Positions 7,260-16,400 are shown, counted from the stretch's first letter. The stretch is DNA of 64,000 bases from Paraburkholderia xenovorans LB400 (GCF_000013645.1 NC_007952.1:310001-374000), one strand, 5' to 3'. The notes: generated from the sequence alone by a model not told the origin. Translations and numbers: made by a program.

Positions 7260-8305
7260 GCCGCACCCGTGACCGCGCGATGACTGTCGCGCTGGCGATC
7301 GGCGACCCCAACGGCATCGGTCCGGAAATCGCGGTCAAGGCTGCCGCCCAGATGGCGCGCGACGAACGCAGCGAACATGGCGGCCACGCTGTGCACTCGC
7401 AGCCGCGCATCGTCCTGTTTGGCGACGCGTTTGTGATCCGGCGCTACGCTCGCCAGTGTTGTCCCGAACTCATGCTTCGCCTCGTGCAACTGGACGATCT
7501 GCCGTCTGCCGAGCCCAACGCAATCGATATGGTCGACGTCGCGTCGCTGCCTGCCGAAGCGTTTGTGCCAGGCGAGGTCGCGGCCGCCGCGGGCACGGCA
7601 ACGCTCGCCTACGTGAGCGCCGCGCTTCGTGCCGCGCGCGCGGGCCAGGTGGACGCCGTGATTGCCTGTCCGCATTCGGAGACCGCGATCAATGCGTCGG
7701 GCGTGCGCTTCGCCGGTTATCCGGGCTTCGTGGCGCACGAAATGGGCATGCCGGCTGAGGACGTCTATCTGCTGTTGATCGGCGGCGGCCTGCGCATCGT
7801 TCATGCGACGCTGCACGAAGGCATTGCTTCGGCACTCGCGCGGCTCGATCAGCGCCACGTCGAACGCGCCGCGCGGGCGGCGGTGCAGGCACTGCAATTG
7901 ATGGGCATCGCGCATCCCGTGGTCGGACTGATGGGCATCAATCCGCATGCGGGCGAGGGCGGTCTTTTCGGCCGTGACGACATCGATATTACCGAGCCGG
8001 TCGCGCGCAAGTTGCGTGATGACGGCATGACGGTTATCGGTCCGCAAGGCGCCGATCTATTGCTCACCAATCCCGACATCGACGTGTTTGTGGCGATGTA
8101 TCACGACCAGGGCCACATTCCCGTCAAGCTGCGCGCCGGCCGCCATAGCGCCGCGCTGTCGATCGGCGCGGGCGTGCTGTTTTCGAGCGTCGGGCACGGC
8201 AGCGGTTTCGACATTGCCGGCACCTTGCTCGCGGATCCCGCGCCGCTGCTCGGCGCGATCCGTCTGGTCACAACTGGAACCGTGCTCGCTCCACTGGCTG
8301 AGTGA
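7256..8305 (+). CDS. tphB: 1,2-Dihydroxy-3,5-cyclohexadiene-1,4-dicarboxylate dehydrogenase (PdxA family)
   Basis: NAD-dependent, metal-dependent dehydrogenase that oxidises and decarboxylates the terephthalate cis-dihydrodiol to protocatechuate. The PdxA fold is clear: ALAIGDPNGIGPEIAVKAA, DAVIACPHSETAIN, and the metal-binding histidines in HATLHE, GINPHAGEGG and MYHDQGHIPVK, then SIGAGVLFSSVGHGSGFDIA. Family members include the vitamin B6 enzyme PdxA, but the position between tphA3 and tphA1 and the AIACPH/ETAI segment, as in Comamonas TphB, make the terephthalate role much likelier. The ATG at 7256 overlaps the tphA3 stop. A start at ATG 7280, just before TVALAIGD, is possible and would be nearer the usual length of about 315. 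Confidence 0.9.
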   Translation: MSRTRDRAMTVALAIGDPNGIGPEIAVKAAAQMARDERSEHGGHAVHSQPRIVLFGDAFVIRRYARQCCPELMLRLVQLDDLPSAEPNAIDMVDVASLPAEAFVPGEVAAAAGTATLAYVSAALRAARAGQVDAVIACPHSETAINASGVRFAGYPGFVAHEMGMPAEDVYLLLIGGGLRIVHATLHEGIASALARLDQRHVERAARAAVQALQLMGIAHPVVGLMGINPHAGEGGLFGRDDIDITEPVARKLRDDGMTVIGPQGADLLLTNPDIDVFVAMYHDQGHIPVKLRAGRHSAALSIGAGVLFSSVGHGSGFDIAGTLLADPAPLLGAIRLVTTGTVLAPLAE

Positions 8306-8334
8306 CGCGTTCCAACGCTTTTCGAGGTCACATT

Positions 8335-9339
8335 TTGGACTACCAGATTTCCGTCGCGGACAGCGATATCGCTTTCCATTGCGAGGCAGGCGAAACGGTG
8401 CTCGACGCCGCCGAGCGCTCGGGCTACAGCGTGCCGTATTCATGCCGCAAGGGTGTGTGTTCGACCTGTGAAGGCGGCGTGGTGGCCGGCGCGGGCCGTT
8501 CGTCGGTGCAGGGCGATGTGCAGGGGCCTGCCGGGCATGTGCTGCTGTGCTGCCTGCGGCCGTCTTCGGACATGACGATCGCGCCGCGCAAGATCGACAG
8601 GCGCGAGCCGGTGGTGCGCAAGACGCTCGACATGTCCGTCTACCGCATCACGCAGCCGGCCGCGGACGTGAGCATCGTGCAATTGCGTCTGCCTACCGGC
8701 GTGCGTGCGAAGTTTCGCGCCGGCCAGTATTTGCAGATCGAACTGGAAGACGGCAGCCGCCGTAACTACTCGATGGCGAATCCGCCTCACGAAAGCGACA
8801 GCATCCAGCTTCACGTGCGCCATGTGCCGGGCGGCAGATTCTCCGAAGGCATGCTGCGGCGCCTGGACAAAGGCCACAAGCTGCGAGTGGAGTTGCCGTT
8901 CGGCGAATTCTCGCTGCAGGACGACTCGACGAAACCCGTCATTCTGCTTGCTACCGGCACGGGCTTCGCGCCCGTCAAGTCGATCGTTGAGGACGCAATC
9001 AAACGCAGGCTCGACCGTCCGCTGACTTTGTACTGGGGCGCGCGTCGCGCTGAAGACCTGTATCTCGCCGAGCTGGCGCAGAAGTGGCACGACAGCGGCA
9101 AGCTGAAATTCGTACCCGTGCTCTCCGAGCCGAACGCGGACTGGAACGGCCGCCGCGGCTTCGTTCACGAGACGGTACTCGAAGATTTCGGCTCGCTCGA
9201 CGGCTATCAGGTCTACGCGTGCGGCAACCCGGCCATGACGACGGCAGCCCACGAGTCGTTCCTGAAAGCCGGCTTGCCCGACGACGATTTCTTCAGCGAC
9301 GCCTTTGTGCACACCGACACAGCGCCGGCAATGACGTAG
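8335..9339 (+). CDS. tphA1: Terephthalate dioxygenase reductase component
   Basis: Electron-transfer partner of TphA2A3, 334 residues. It has a plant-type [2Fe-2S] ferredoxin domain (ligands Cys37, Cys42 and Cys45 in CRKGVCSTC and one Cys of VLLCCLR), then an FAD-binding barrel (RNYSMANPPHES, near residue 143) and an NAD(P)H domain (ATGTGFAPVKS near 206, YACGNPAM near the end). I chose TTG at 8335: GAGGT lies seven bases upstream and the resulting N-terminus (DYQISVADSDIAF) aligns from the first residue with Comamonas TphA1. A GTG at 8302, overlapping the tphB stop, is the alternative. NADPH rather than NADH use, as in Comamonas, is not decided by what I can see. Confidence 0.92.
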   Translation: MDYQISVADSDIAFHCEAGETVLDAAERSGYSVPYSCRKGVCSTCEGGVVAGAGRSSVQGDVQGPAGHVLLCCLRPSSDMTIAPRKIDRREPVVRKTLDMSVYRITQPAADVSIVQLRLPTGVRAKFRAGQYLQIELEDGSRRNYSMANPPHESDSIQLHVRHVPGGRFSEGMLRRLDKGHKLRVELPFGEFSLQDDSTKPVILLATGTGFAPVKSIVEDAIKRRLDRPLTLYWGARRAEDLYLAELAQKWHDSGKLKFVPVLSEPNADWNGRRGFVHETVLEDFGSLDGYQVYACGNPAMTTAAHESFLKAGLPDDDFFSDAFVHTDTAPAMT

Positions 9340-9373
9340 CGCCTTCCTAAAACAATCACAGGAGACAAACACC

Positions 9374-10726
9374 GTGGCATCCCCCCTCATCGACGTAGTC
9401 GAGGTTATCGAACGCCAGAAGGTCGGCATAGGCCAGTGCCTCGTGGTGCTGCTATGCGCGCTACTGATGTTTCTCGACGGCTTCGACACGCAGGCCATCA
9501 GCTACATCGTGCCGGCGCTTTCAAAGGACTGGCATTTGCCGCGCGAGGTTCTCGGCTCGATCTTTTCCGCCGCGCTCGTCGGGCTGATGGTCGGCTACCT
9601 TGCGATCGCGCCGTTGTCCGCGCGCTTCGGCCATAAACGCATGATGCTGGCAAGCAGTGTGCTGTTCGCACTGTTCACGCTGCTGACGCTTTTCGCGACC
9701 AACGTCACCGAGCTGATCGGTTTGCGCTTTCTGACCGGTATCGGGCTCGGCGCCGCTGCGCCGAGCGCGGTCGCGCTAACCTGCGAATTCGCGCCGAAGC
9801 GACTGCGCGCCACCTTCGTGCTGCTCGTGTATTGCGGGTTCTCGCTCGGCTTCGTGGTGGCGGGCCTCACAGCCGGTGCACTGATGCCGGCGTTCGGCTG
9901 GAAATCGCTGATGCTGGTGGGCGCGCTTGCGCCGATCGCGCTCACTGTGCCGCTTGCCTGGCTGTTGCCCGAATCGCTGGTGGTTCTGCAGCGGCGCCCC
10001 AATGGCGACGAGCGCATGCGCGCCGTCTTGCTGGGGTTTTTTCCGCGTCTCGACGTGCCGGTTGGCAGCAGGTTCCGTCTCGAAGACCAGGGCGAGGCGC
10101 GCGCGAGTGTCACGGCGCTTGTCAGGGGACGCACTTCGGCGGGCACGCTGTTGCTCTGGCTGATCTTTTTCCTGAACCTGGCCGAGTTCTATTTCATGCA
10201 GAGCTGGCTGCCGACCATGCTGACCGGCCTCCAGTATTCGCCGGCGACGGTCGTCTGGGTGACGGCGCTGCCGACTATCGCCGGAGTGCTCTCCGCCGTG
10301 CCGCTCGGCCTCGCGATGGACCGGGTCGGCCCGTACGTCACGCTGACCGTGATGTATCTCGCGGGCTGCGTGTTCATGTGGCTGGTAGGCGGCGCGTTCT
10401 CGGGCAGCGTCGCGTGGTTGATGGTGATGGTTTTCTGCGCCGGATTCTGCATTAGCGGCGGACAGAAAAGCGTTATCGCGCTGGCGGCCGTCTACTACCC
10501 GCTCAACCTGCGTTCGACAGGGGTGGGCTGGGCGCTCGGCATTGGCCGCCTGGGCGGCATTGCGGGACCGTTGAGCGCGGGCATGCTGTATTCGGCGCAT
10601 TGGACGCCGGCGGAGATCTTCCGCTTCTCCGCGTGGCCCGTGCTGATTGCCGGCCTCGCCGTGTTCGTGATGGGGCGCATCTACGGTTCACGGCCGGTAG
10701 CCGTCGAGGTGAGCACTCCCCACTAA
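9374..10726 (+). CDS. MFS aromatic acid:H+ symporter, likely terephthalate importer
   Basis: Inner-membrane transporter of 450 residues in the AAHS family (PcaK, BenK and Rhodococcus TpaK). TM1 carries the family motif LMFLDGFDTQAIS with its essential aspartate, and the loop after TM2 reads APLSARFGHKRMM. Twelve hydrophobic segments can be followed. It starts with GTG at 9374, with AGGAGA eight bases upstream, and lies 34 bases after tphA1, so it belongs to the tph operon. Terephthalate as substrate is inferred from this position. No TphC-type periplasmic binding protein is encoded here. Confidence 0.85.
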   Translation: MASPLIDVVEVIERQKVGIGQCLVVLLCALLMFLDGFDTQAISYIVPALSKDWHLPREVLGSIFSAALVGLMVGYLAIAPLSARFGHKRMMLASSVLFALFTLLTLFATNVTELIGLRFLTGIGLGAAAPSAVALTCEFAPKRLRATFVLLVYCGFSLGFVVAGLTAGALMPAFGWKSLMLVGALAPIALTVPLAWLLPESLVVLQRRPNGDERMRAVLLGFFPRLDVPVGSRFRLEDQGEARASVTALVRGRTSAGTLLLWLIFFLNLAEFYFMQSWLPTMLTGLQYSPATVVWVTALPTIAGVLSAVPLGLAMDRVGPYVTLTVMYLAGCVFMWLVGGAFSGSVAWLMVMVFCAGFCISGGQKSVIALAAVYYPLNLRSTGVGWALGIGRLGGIAGPLSAGMLYSAHWTPAEIFRFSAWPVLIAGLAVFVMGRIYGSRPVAVEVSTPH

Positions 10727-10780
10727 CGCGCGAGCACGCCGGGTCAGCCCGGAGATTCACACGAGTCACGGGCATCGGCG

Positions 10781-10800
10781 GGGAAGGCGTTCGCCTTCCC
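10781..10800. terminator. Perfect hairpin between transporter and porin
   Basis: GGGAAGGC and GCCTTCCC form an 8-bp perfect stem with a GTTC loop. It lies in the 182-base gap after the transporter gene and before the porin. No T-run follows, so it may be an attenuator, partial terminator or mRNA-stabilising stem rather than a full stop. Confidence 0.45.
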
Positions 10801-10908
10801 GTCAAGCCACCGAAGTACCACCGTAGCACCCACTACCTAAAAAACCCGCGAAGCCTGCTGCTTTCCCGCTAGTGCGAGAACGCGTGGCCTCGTCATGCCG
10901 GAGACTTT

Positions 10909-12045
10909 ATGAAAAAGATCACCCTTGCCCTGTTGACTCTGCCGCTTCTCGCGAGCGCGGCCCATGCGCAGAGTTCCGTCACGCTATACGGCTTCGTTGA
11001 TGCCGGACTCGTGTATGTCAACAACCAGTCCGGGCATTCGAACGTACAGATGGTCACGGGACAAACGAACGGCAGCCGCTGGGGGCTGCGTGGCAGCGAG
11101 GATCTCGGCGGTGGCCTGAAGGCGATTTTTACGCTTGAAAACGGCTTCGATCCGTCGAACGGCAAGCTGCTGCAAAACGGCCGCGAGTTCGGGCGGCAAG
11201 CCTTTGTCGGACTGAGCAGCGACACGTGGGGCGCGGTGACGCTGGGCCGCCAGTATGATCCGATGACGGAACTCATAGGCGGGATTGCCGCGACTTCGAT
11301 GTGGGCGTGGCTCGGCACTCATCCGGGCGATTTCGACGATCTGAACTCGACCTTTCGCGTGAATAACGCGATGAAGTATCTGTCGCCGACTTTCTATGGT
11401 CTGCAAGCGAGCGGCATGTTCGCACCCGGCGGCGTGGCAGGCAACTTTGCGTCGAGCCGGATCTACACGCTTGGACTGAAGTACGAGAATGGTCCGCTGA
11501 GCGCCGCGCTGGCGTACGACAACATCAACAATCCATCCGTCTCGGTGCTCGATAGCGCGCTTTCTCCCGGTCAGGCCGGATATGTGACGCCGGGCCGCAG
11601 CCCCGTGACCAGCGGCTACGTGTCGGCCAACGTGTGGCAAATATTCGGCGCGGCTGCTTCATACAGAATCGGCCAGGGCATGGTCGGAATCGTTTATACG
11701 AACGCACGCTTTCAGGACATTCGAAGAACCGCGTCCACGCCGAACACGGGCACGGCCGCGTTTAACAGCTACGAGATCAATGGCCGTTATTCGATTACGC
11801 CGGCACTGCTGATCGGTGCATCGTTCGACTACACGACAGCACGCGACGCAAAGTACGAGCAGATCGATTTCGGTCCGAACTATTCGCTCTCCAAGCGCAC
11901 CGATCTGAATCTCGTCGGCGTGTGGCAGCACGCATCGGGTGTCGACTCCACAGGGCGGCCGGCGGTTGCGGCGATCACCACGCTGGGGCAATCGTCCACG
12001 CCTACGCAGGTTGCCGTGAAGCTGTCGTTGCGGCATCGGTTCTAA
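10909..12045 (+). CDS. Outer-membrane porin, Burkholderia OmpC-like family
   Basis: Trimeric general or substrate-preferring porin of 378 residues. It has a signal peptide (MKKITLALLTLPLLASAAHA, then QSSVTLYGFVD), the GSRWGLRGSEDLGGGLKAIF segment of this porin family, and a C-terminal strand ending VAVKLSLRHRF with the terminal Phe needed for outer-membrane insertion. It follows the tph transporter in the same direction. A role as terephthalate outer-membrane channel is plausible but unproven. Confidence 0.88.
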   Translation: MKKITLALLTLPLLASAAHAQSSVTLYGFVDAGLVYVNNQSGHSNVQMVTGQTNGSRWGLRGSEDLGGGLKAIFTLENGFDPSNGKLLQNGREFGRQAFVGLSSDTWGAVTLGRQYDPMTELIGGIAATSMWAWLGTHPGDFDDLNSTFRVNNAMKYLSPTFYGLQASGMFAPGGVAGNFASSRIYTLGLKYENGPLSAALAYDNINNPSVSVLDSALSPGQAGYVTPGRSPVTSGYVSANVWQIFGAAASYRIGQGMVGIVYTNARFQDIRRTASTPNTGTAAFNSYEINGRYSITPALLIGASFDYTTARDAKYEQIDFGPNYSLSKRTDLNLVGVWQHASGVDSTGRPAVAAITTLGQSSTPTQVAVKLSLRHRF

Positions 12046-12151
12046 CGTCGTTGTTGTGTCATGGCGGCGCGTGCGGCAGGCTGCTTCATGGGCAGGTCGC
12101 GCGCGCCGTGACGAAGAACTGCCAGCGCGCTATCCGCCTTCCCGCGCTCCG

Positions 12152-13468
12152 TTACATGCTGCTACGCGGCGTGATTCGCCACACTGTGTTGCCTACATCG
12201 TCCGCCACGAGCAAGGCGCCGTGCGCATCCAGTGCGACGCCAACGGGCCGTCCCACGGCATGGCCGTCCGTGGTCAGAAAGCCGCTTAGAAAATCCTCGG
12301 GAGCGCCGGCGGGCTTTCCGTCGACAAAAGGCACGAACACGACCTTGTAACCCGAGCGCGGCTTGCGGTTCCATGATCCGTGCTGGCCGATGAAGGCGCC
12401 GCCCCGATAGTGCACGGGGAACAGTGTACGGTCGTAAAAGACAAGCCCCAACGAAGCCGTATGATTTCCAAGCGCATAGTCCGGTGCGATGGCCGCGGCG
12501 ACCAGGTCGGCGCGTTGCGGTTTGACTCGCGAGTCCACATGCTGGCCGTAATAGCTGTACGGAAAACCATAGAACGCTCCCTCTTTCACTGCGGTCATGT
12601 AGTCCGGTACAAGGTTGTTGCCCAGATCGTCCCGCTCGTTGACGGCAGTCCATAATGCGCCGCTGTCGGGTTGCCACGAGAGGCCATTGGCATTGCGCAA
12701 TCCTGTCGCATAAGGCCGCAGGCGGCCGGTGCCGACATCGAATTCGAGGATCCGTGCGCGGCCTTCTTCGGCATCGACACCATTTTCTCCCGCGTTGCTG
12801 TTCGATCCCACTGTGATGTAGAGATGCTTGCCCGAGTGGTCCGCGAGAATATTTTTTGTCCAGTGATGGTTGATCGGACCGGCCGGCAGATCGGCAACCT
12901 TGACCCCGGGTCCGGTGATCTGCGTGGCGCCCTTGACGTAATCGAAACGCAGCAGAGCGTCCGTGTCGGCAACGTACAGTTCATTGCCAATGAGCGCCAT
13001 GCCGAACGGCGAATGCAGGCCGCCGAGAAACACGGTTTGCGTCCGGGCGACGCCGGTGTTGTTCGCGTCGCGTAACAGCACGATGCGATCGGGACTGGCC
13101 ACGCCGGCGCCCGCGCGCTTCATCACTTGCCGTCTGGCCCAGCCGGATAGGCCACTTCCTTCGTCGTGCTGTTCGGGAGCGTCGCTTTCCGCCACCAGCA
13201 CGTCACCGTTCGGCAACGTGTAAAGCCAGCGTGGGTGCGACAGGCCGCCGGCGAACTGGGTGACGGAAAAGCCGCCGGGAACTGTGGGTATGAAACCGGC
13301 CGGGCGCGGCTGAACGGGCGCGATGTTGACCATCGGAATCAGCGTCGATTGTGGGGCGGGCATGGCGGGTGAAGCGCCGAAACCGCCATCGCCTATACTT
13401 GATGGGCCGATCGCGCACGCGGCGAGCGGCAAACCCATTGAAACTACCAGACGATTGAGCAGGCGCAT
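12152..13468 (-). CDS. PQQ-dependent sorbosone/glucose dehydrogenase-like lipoprotein
   Basis: Six-bladed beta-propeller of 438 residues in the soluble glucose/sorbosone dehydrogenase family. An N-terminal lipobox (GLPLAACAIG) predicts a lipoprotein facing the periplasm. Family-type stretches are FAGGLSHPRWLYTLPNGDVL, PFGMALIGNELYVADTDALL, YITVGSNSNAGENG, ATGLRNANGLSWQPDSG and FIGQHGSWNRKPRSGYKVVF. Oxidation of an aldose-type substrate with PQQ is the family expectation; the true substrate is unknown. The ATG at 13468 is chosen for the signal peptide; its ribosome site is weak. Confidence 0.85.
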   Translation of the reverse strand: MRLLNRLVVSMGLPLAACAIGPSSIGDGGFGASPAMPAPQSTLIPMVNIAPVQPRPAGFIPTVPGGFSVTQFAGGLSHPRWLYTLPNGDVLVAESDAPEQHDEGSGLSGWARRQVMKRAGAGVASPDRIVLLRDANNTGVARTQTVFLGGLHSPFGMALIGNELYVADTDALLRFDYVKGATQITGPGVKVADLPAGPINHHWTKNILADHSGKHLYITVGSNSNAGENGVDAEEGRARILEFDVGTGRLRPYATGLRNANGLSWQPDSGALWTAVNERDDLGNNLVPDYMTAVKEGAFYGFPYSYYGQHVDSRVKPQRADLVAAAIAPDYALGNHTASLGLVFYDRTLFPVHYRGGAFIGQHGSWNRKPRSGYKVVFVPFVDGKPAGAPEDFLSGFLTTDGHAVGRPVGVALDAHGALLVADDVGNTVWRITPRSSM

Positions 13469-13724
13469 ATTTGTTCTCGGTGACAGGCGTTGAGCAGTGA
13501 TGCTGAGTAAAAGACTCCAGCAAAGCGACTTCAGCAAAAACCCTGCCTGTCACTTGAACGGATAGTGGCATTGCGTACCGGCGCGGTTGCGCGCGGAGCA
13601 TCAGGTTTCCTTAAGATAAAGTGGTTAGCATTGTTTAGTTAAACAACGTGTTTTTCCCGGCGGCCGATCCGCGAGTTATCGGCAGCAGTTTTATCAATCC
13701 GAAGAGTGCCAAAGGGGAGAGGGA

Positions 13725-14300
13725 GTGGCTAAAGTCCAGCAAAGTACGCATCCGGCCTATGACGCAGTCGCGCGCACGCTCCACTGGTTAACTGTTCTGC
13801 TGATCGCGATGCAGTTCGTGATCGGCTGGACAATGCCCGATATTCACAAGGGCACGCAGCCCGTCGGCCTGATCGCATGGCATCTGGGCGTCGGCTCGAC
13901 ACTGATTGCCGTCATGGTGATCCGGGTGGTCTGGCGATTGACCCACTGGCCCACGCCGGACGAGTTGCCGCCGCTATTGAGCGTCGTCTCGCGCATCACG
14001 CATTTTCTGCTTTACGCCGCGCTGGTGGCGGTGCCGCTGCTCGGCTGGATCAATGCGTCCTCACGCGGCTGGACGGTCCGCTTGCTGGGCCTCGTGCCGT
14101 ATCCGGCGTTGAGCGAGACGGGCTCGGATTTCGGCCACGAGATGGGCGACGTGCATGGCGTTCTTGCATGGGTGCTCTTCGCACTGATTGCGCTGCATGT
14201 GGCCGCGGCGCTGTTCCATCGCTTTGTTCTGAAAGACCACGTGCTGCAACGGATGCTGCCCCACGCGGGGCCATCGAATGATTCGCCGCGAAACCAGTGA
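13725..14300 (+). CDS. Cytochrome b561 family protein
   Basis: Di-haem inner-membrane cytochrome b of 191 residues with four hydrophobic helices. Candidate haem-ligand histidines are in ARTLHWLTVLL, IAWHLGVGST, HEMGDVHGVLAW and ALHVAAALFHRF. Members accept electrons from ubiquinol or pass them to periplasmic partners. It is divergent from the PQQ dehydrogenase gene, 256 bases away, so functional pairing is possible. The GTG at 13725 has AGGGGAGAGG just upstream. Confidence 0.88.
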   Translation: MAKVQQSTHPAYDAVARTLHWLTVLLIAMQFVIGWTMPDIHKGTQPVGLIAWHLGVGSTLIAVMVIRVVWRLTHWPTPDELPPLLSVVSRITHFLLYAALVAVPLLGWINASSRGWTVRLLGLVPYPALSETGSDFGHEMGDVHGVLAWVLFALIALHVAAALFHRFVLKDHVLQRMLPHAGPSNDSPRNQ

Positions 14301-14316
14301 GGGTTGGCCCCGACAA

Positions 14317-15063
14317 TCAGTCGCTCGGGCGCCAGCGGCCGGAAGCCGGGCACACAATGACCTGTTCGCCGTTCAGCTGGACTTGCTCTGCGTCGAGTTG
14401 CGACGAGGTCGAAGGGGCGGTGTCGAACGCGACTTCGAGTGCATGCGCAACATGGGCATCTTCGATGGGAAGCTCCCAGGTCAGGAATATCTGGATGCAA
14501 TCCTGACCGGGTGCGAAGTCGGCCGCATCAAATCCGCTGCTGCCGCGCTGAATTACGCCGTGCGGCTGCGCGGTATCGAATATCACAACCGTTCCCCGAG
14601 TCAACGGAATGCGATGACCCAGCGCGGGAAAATGCAGGTCCAGTCCCTTGTCTTCGCTCATGAACAGATTGCAAAAGGCCGCACTGCCGTATTGTGCGGC
14701 GTCATGGTGGTATCTCGCGCCGCGGCAGGCCATGAGGGCTACGTCGCTGGAGGCAAGCACGCCTGGCAGTCCGAGCGCGCACATCCAGTCGGACACGGCC
14801 TGTACGCAGCGCGAGTAGTCCGGCCAGCGCGCCCGTGCTCGCGCCAGAGGCATTGGTTCGACGTCGCCGGCTTCCAGCACCATGTGCGACGAGATTTCCC
14901 TTTCCCAATCCGCGAGCAGACGCAGGGGAGGCACAGGCACATCGAGTGAGCCTGATAGCACGATATCGCTCACGCGCCGGCTGCGAATGGCGTCGCCACT
15001 CCAGAAATAGGAAGTCAGGGTGTCCGGCATTCGGTGCTGTCGAGGGGAAGTGATGGCGGCCAT
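14317..15063 (-). CDS. Possible Fe(II)/2-oxoglutarate oxygenase-like protein, unknown substrate
   Basis: Soluble protein of 248 residues without close recognition. The segment ARYHHDAAQYG (an HxD pattern), followed some 45 residues later by RGTVVIFDTAQPHGVIQRGS, looks like the double-stranded beta-helix core of 2-oxoglutarate oxygenases: His, Asp and a distal His before a C-terminal Ser/Arg. The middle (LFMSEDKGLDLHFPALGHRI) fits the intervening strands. The start is uncertain: ATG 15063 is used, ATG 15030 is possible, and neither has a clear ribosome site. It converges on the cytochrome b561 gene. Confidence 0.5.
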   Translation of the reverse strand: MAAITSPRQHRMPDTLTSYFWSGDAIRSRRVSDIVLSGSLDVPVPPLRLLADWEREISSHMVLEAGDVEPMPLARARARWPDYSRCVQAVSDWMCALGLPGVLASSDVALMACRGARYHHDAAQYGSAAFCNLFMSEDKGLDLHFPALGHRIPLTRGTVVIFDTAQPHGVIQRGSSGFDAADFAPGQDCIQIFLTWELPIEDAHVAHALEVAFDTAPSTSSQLDAEQVQLNGEQVIVCPASGRWRPSD

Positions 15064-15187
15064 TGTAGCGATTCGAAGAAATGGCTTCGGCGTGCGTCGG
15101 CCTGGAACGGTTCCTCCTGGCACGCGTCTTTCGCCGCGGCGCGCCCTGCATCGCGCAGCGTAGCAACCGCTTCCTGATGATTCCGCT

Positions 15188-16207
15188 TCAATGGCCCAGA
15201 CCGCTGCTGGCGATCTGGTGCTCCACGTACTGGGCGAATAGCGCGTGCAGGTGCGTCGTCGGATGAAGGTCGTCGGCGAACATGTACGTCTGGTCCGCGT
15301 TGGCGCTTACGTAGGTTGCTGGCGAGCACAACAACGCTGTCTCGTCGGGCGTCTTCCTGGGGTCACAGGCGACACCGGTGTTCGACACGGCGAAGCCATT
15401 GGCCTGAAAGTTTGCCGTGATCTGGTTCAACCACGTATAGGAATCGATCTGGATAACTTTGCCCTGCAAGCCATCGGTTTGCAGGGCAGCGTTCAGGCTG
15501 CTGTTGAACAGCTGCGATAACTGGGTCAGATTCGCCCCGCCATCGGACGAGGCGATGCCGTGCGGCGATAGTCCGATGTCCGGCACATTGACCACCACCA
15601 CATGAGCGGCGCCGTTCTGGACGATCTGCCCGACAACCTGAGCAAGCGTGGTAGCCGCCCTCTCCACGGTCTGCGCCGCGGCCGGCAGCGCTCCGGCGCG
15701 CAGCACGTCGTTTGCGCCGGCCCAGACGAGCACCAGTTGATTGGAGTTGAAGCTTGTATGCGCAGCCAGATAGCTCGAAACCTGCTGATTGACCGGCATT
15801 TCGACATCGCCGATCACGTCGGTCAGAAAAGCGGACTGGTTGGCCGGCGTCGCCACCGTGGCGCCGCCTTCCGCATAGCCTAAGCCGCCCTGCGCGCTGA
15901 GTTTATGCGTGAGGTTGATGGTGTACGCAACGTTCAGCGTGTCGCCGTAGTATTGCGCGATATCCTGAGTCCACACCTGTCCGGGATTGGTCGTGAAACG
16001 CCCGCCGCCCACGGCGCCGGCGATCGGTGCATAGGTGCCGACGTCCGAAAGGCTGTCGCCGAACGACACGATTTGCAGATTGACGCCGCCAGCCGGCGCG
16101 GTTGCGCCGGCATTACCCGAGTCGCCTCCGTTTCCGCCGCATGCCGCAAGCAGTGAGATCGCCACGGCAAAAATTGCAGTGCGTACCGCGTCATTAATTC
16201 CTTGCAT
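15188..16207 (-). CDS. SGNH/GDSL-family lipase or esterase, lipoprotein
   Basis: Exported hydrolase of 339 residues with a lipobox (ISLLAACGGNGG). All four SGNH blocks are visible: GDSLSDVGTY with the nucleophile Ser, GLGYAEGGATV with Gly, VLVWAGANDVL with Asn, and ADDLHPTTHLH with Asp and His. It resembles the passenger part of EstA-type esterases but ends without an autotransporter barrel. Substrate unknown. Confidence 0.88.
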   Translation of the reverse strand: MQGINDAVRTAIFAVAISLLAACGGNGGDSGNAGATAPAGGVNLQIVSFGDSLSDVGTYAPIAGAVGGGRFTTNPGQVWTQDIAQYYGDTLNVAYTINLTHKLSAQGGLGYAEGGATVATPANQSAFLTDVIGDVEMPVNQQVSSYLAAHTSFNSNQLVLVWAGANDVLRAGALPAAAQTVERAATTLAQVVGQIVQNGAAHVVVVNVPDIGLSPHGIASSDGGANLTQLSQLFNSSLNAALQTDGLQGKVIQIDSYTWLNQITANFQANGFAVSNTGVACDPRKTPDETALLCSPATYVSANADQTYMFADDLHPTTHLHALFAQYVEHQIASSGLGH

Positions 16208-16400
16208 GGCGACTCTCCCCTAACCTGGCGGGGAGATGCGACCGCGTTGCGGAATTATCGCGCGCCGCCTTCCCGACAAGCTCTCTCCTCAAGCAAGAAG
16301 CATGCGTTGCCGCGTGCGGGGTTGTTGGTGATTTCCCTCATTAACTGCACTGCACGTGGTTTATGTCCGATCGAAAACGGGACTGACGGTGCCGGGCTGC

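Noticed and set aside
7256..8305. Vitamin B6 enzyme PdxA as the identity of this gene
   Set aside because: The fold is shared, but the gene is translationally coupled to tphA3 and followed by tphA1, and its inner segments match TphB.
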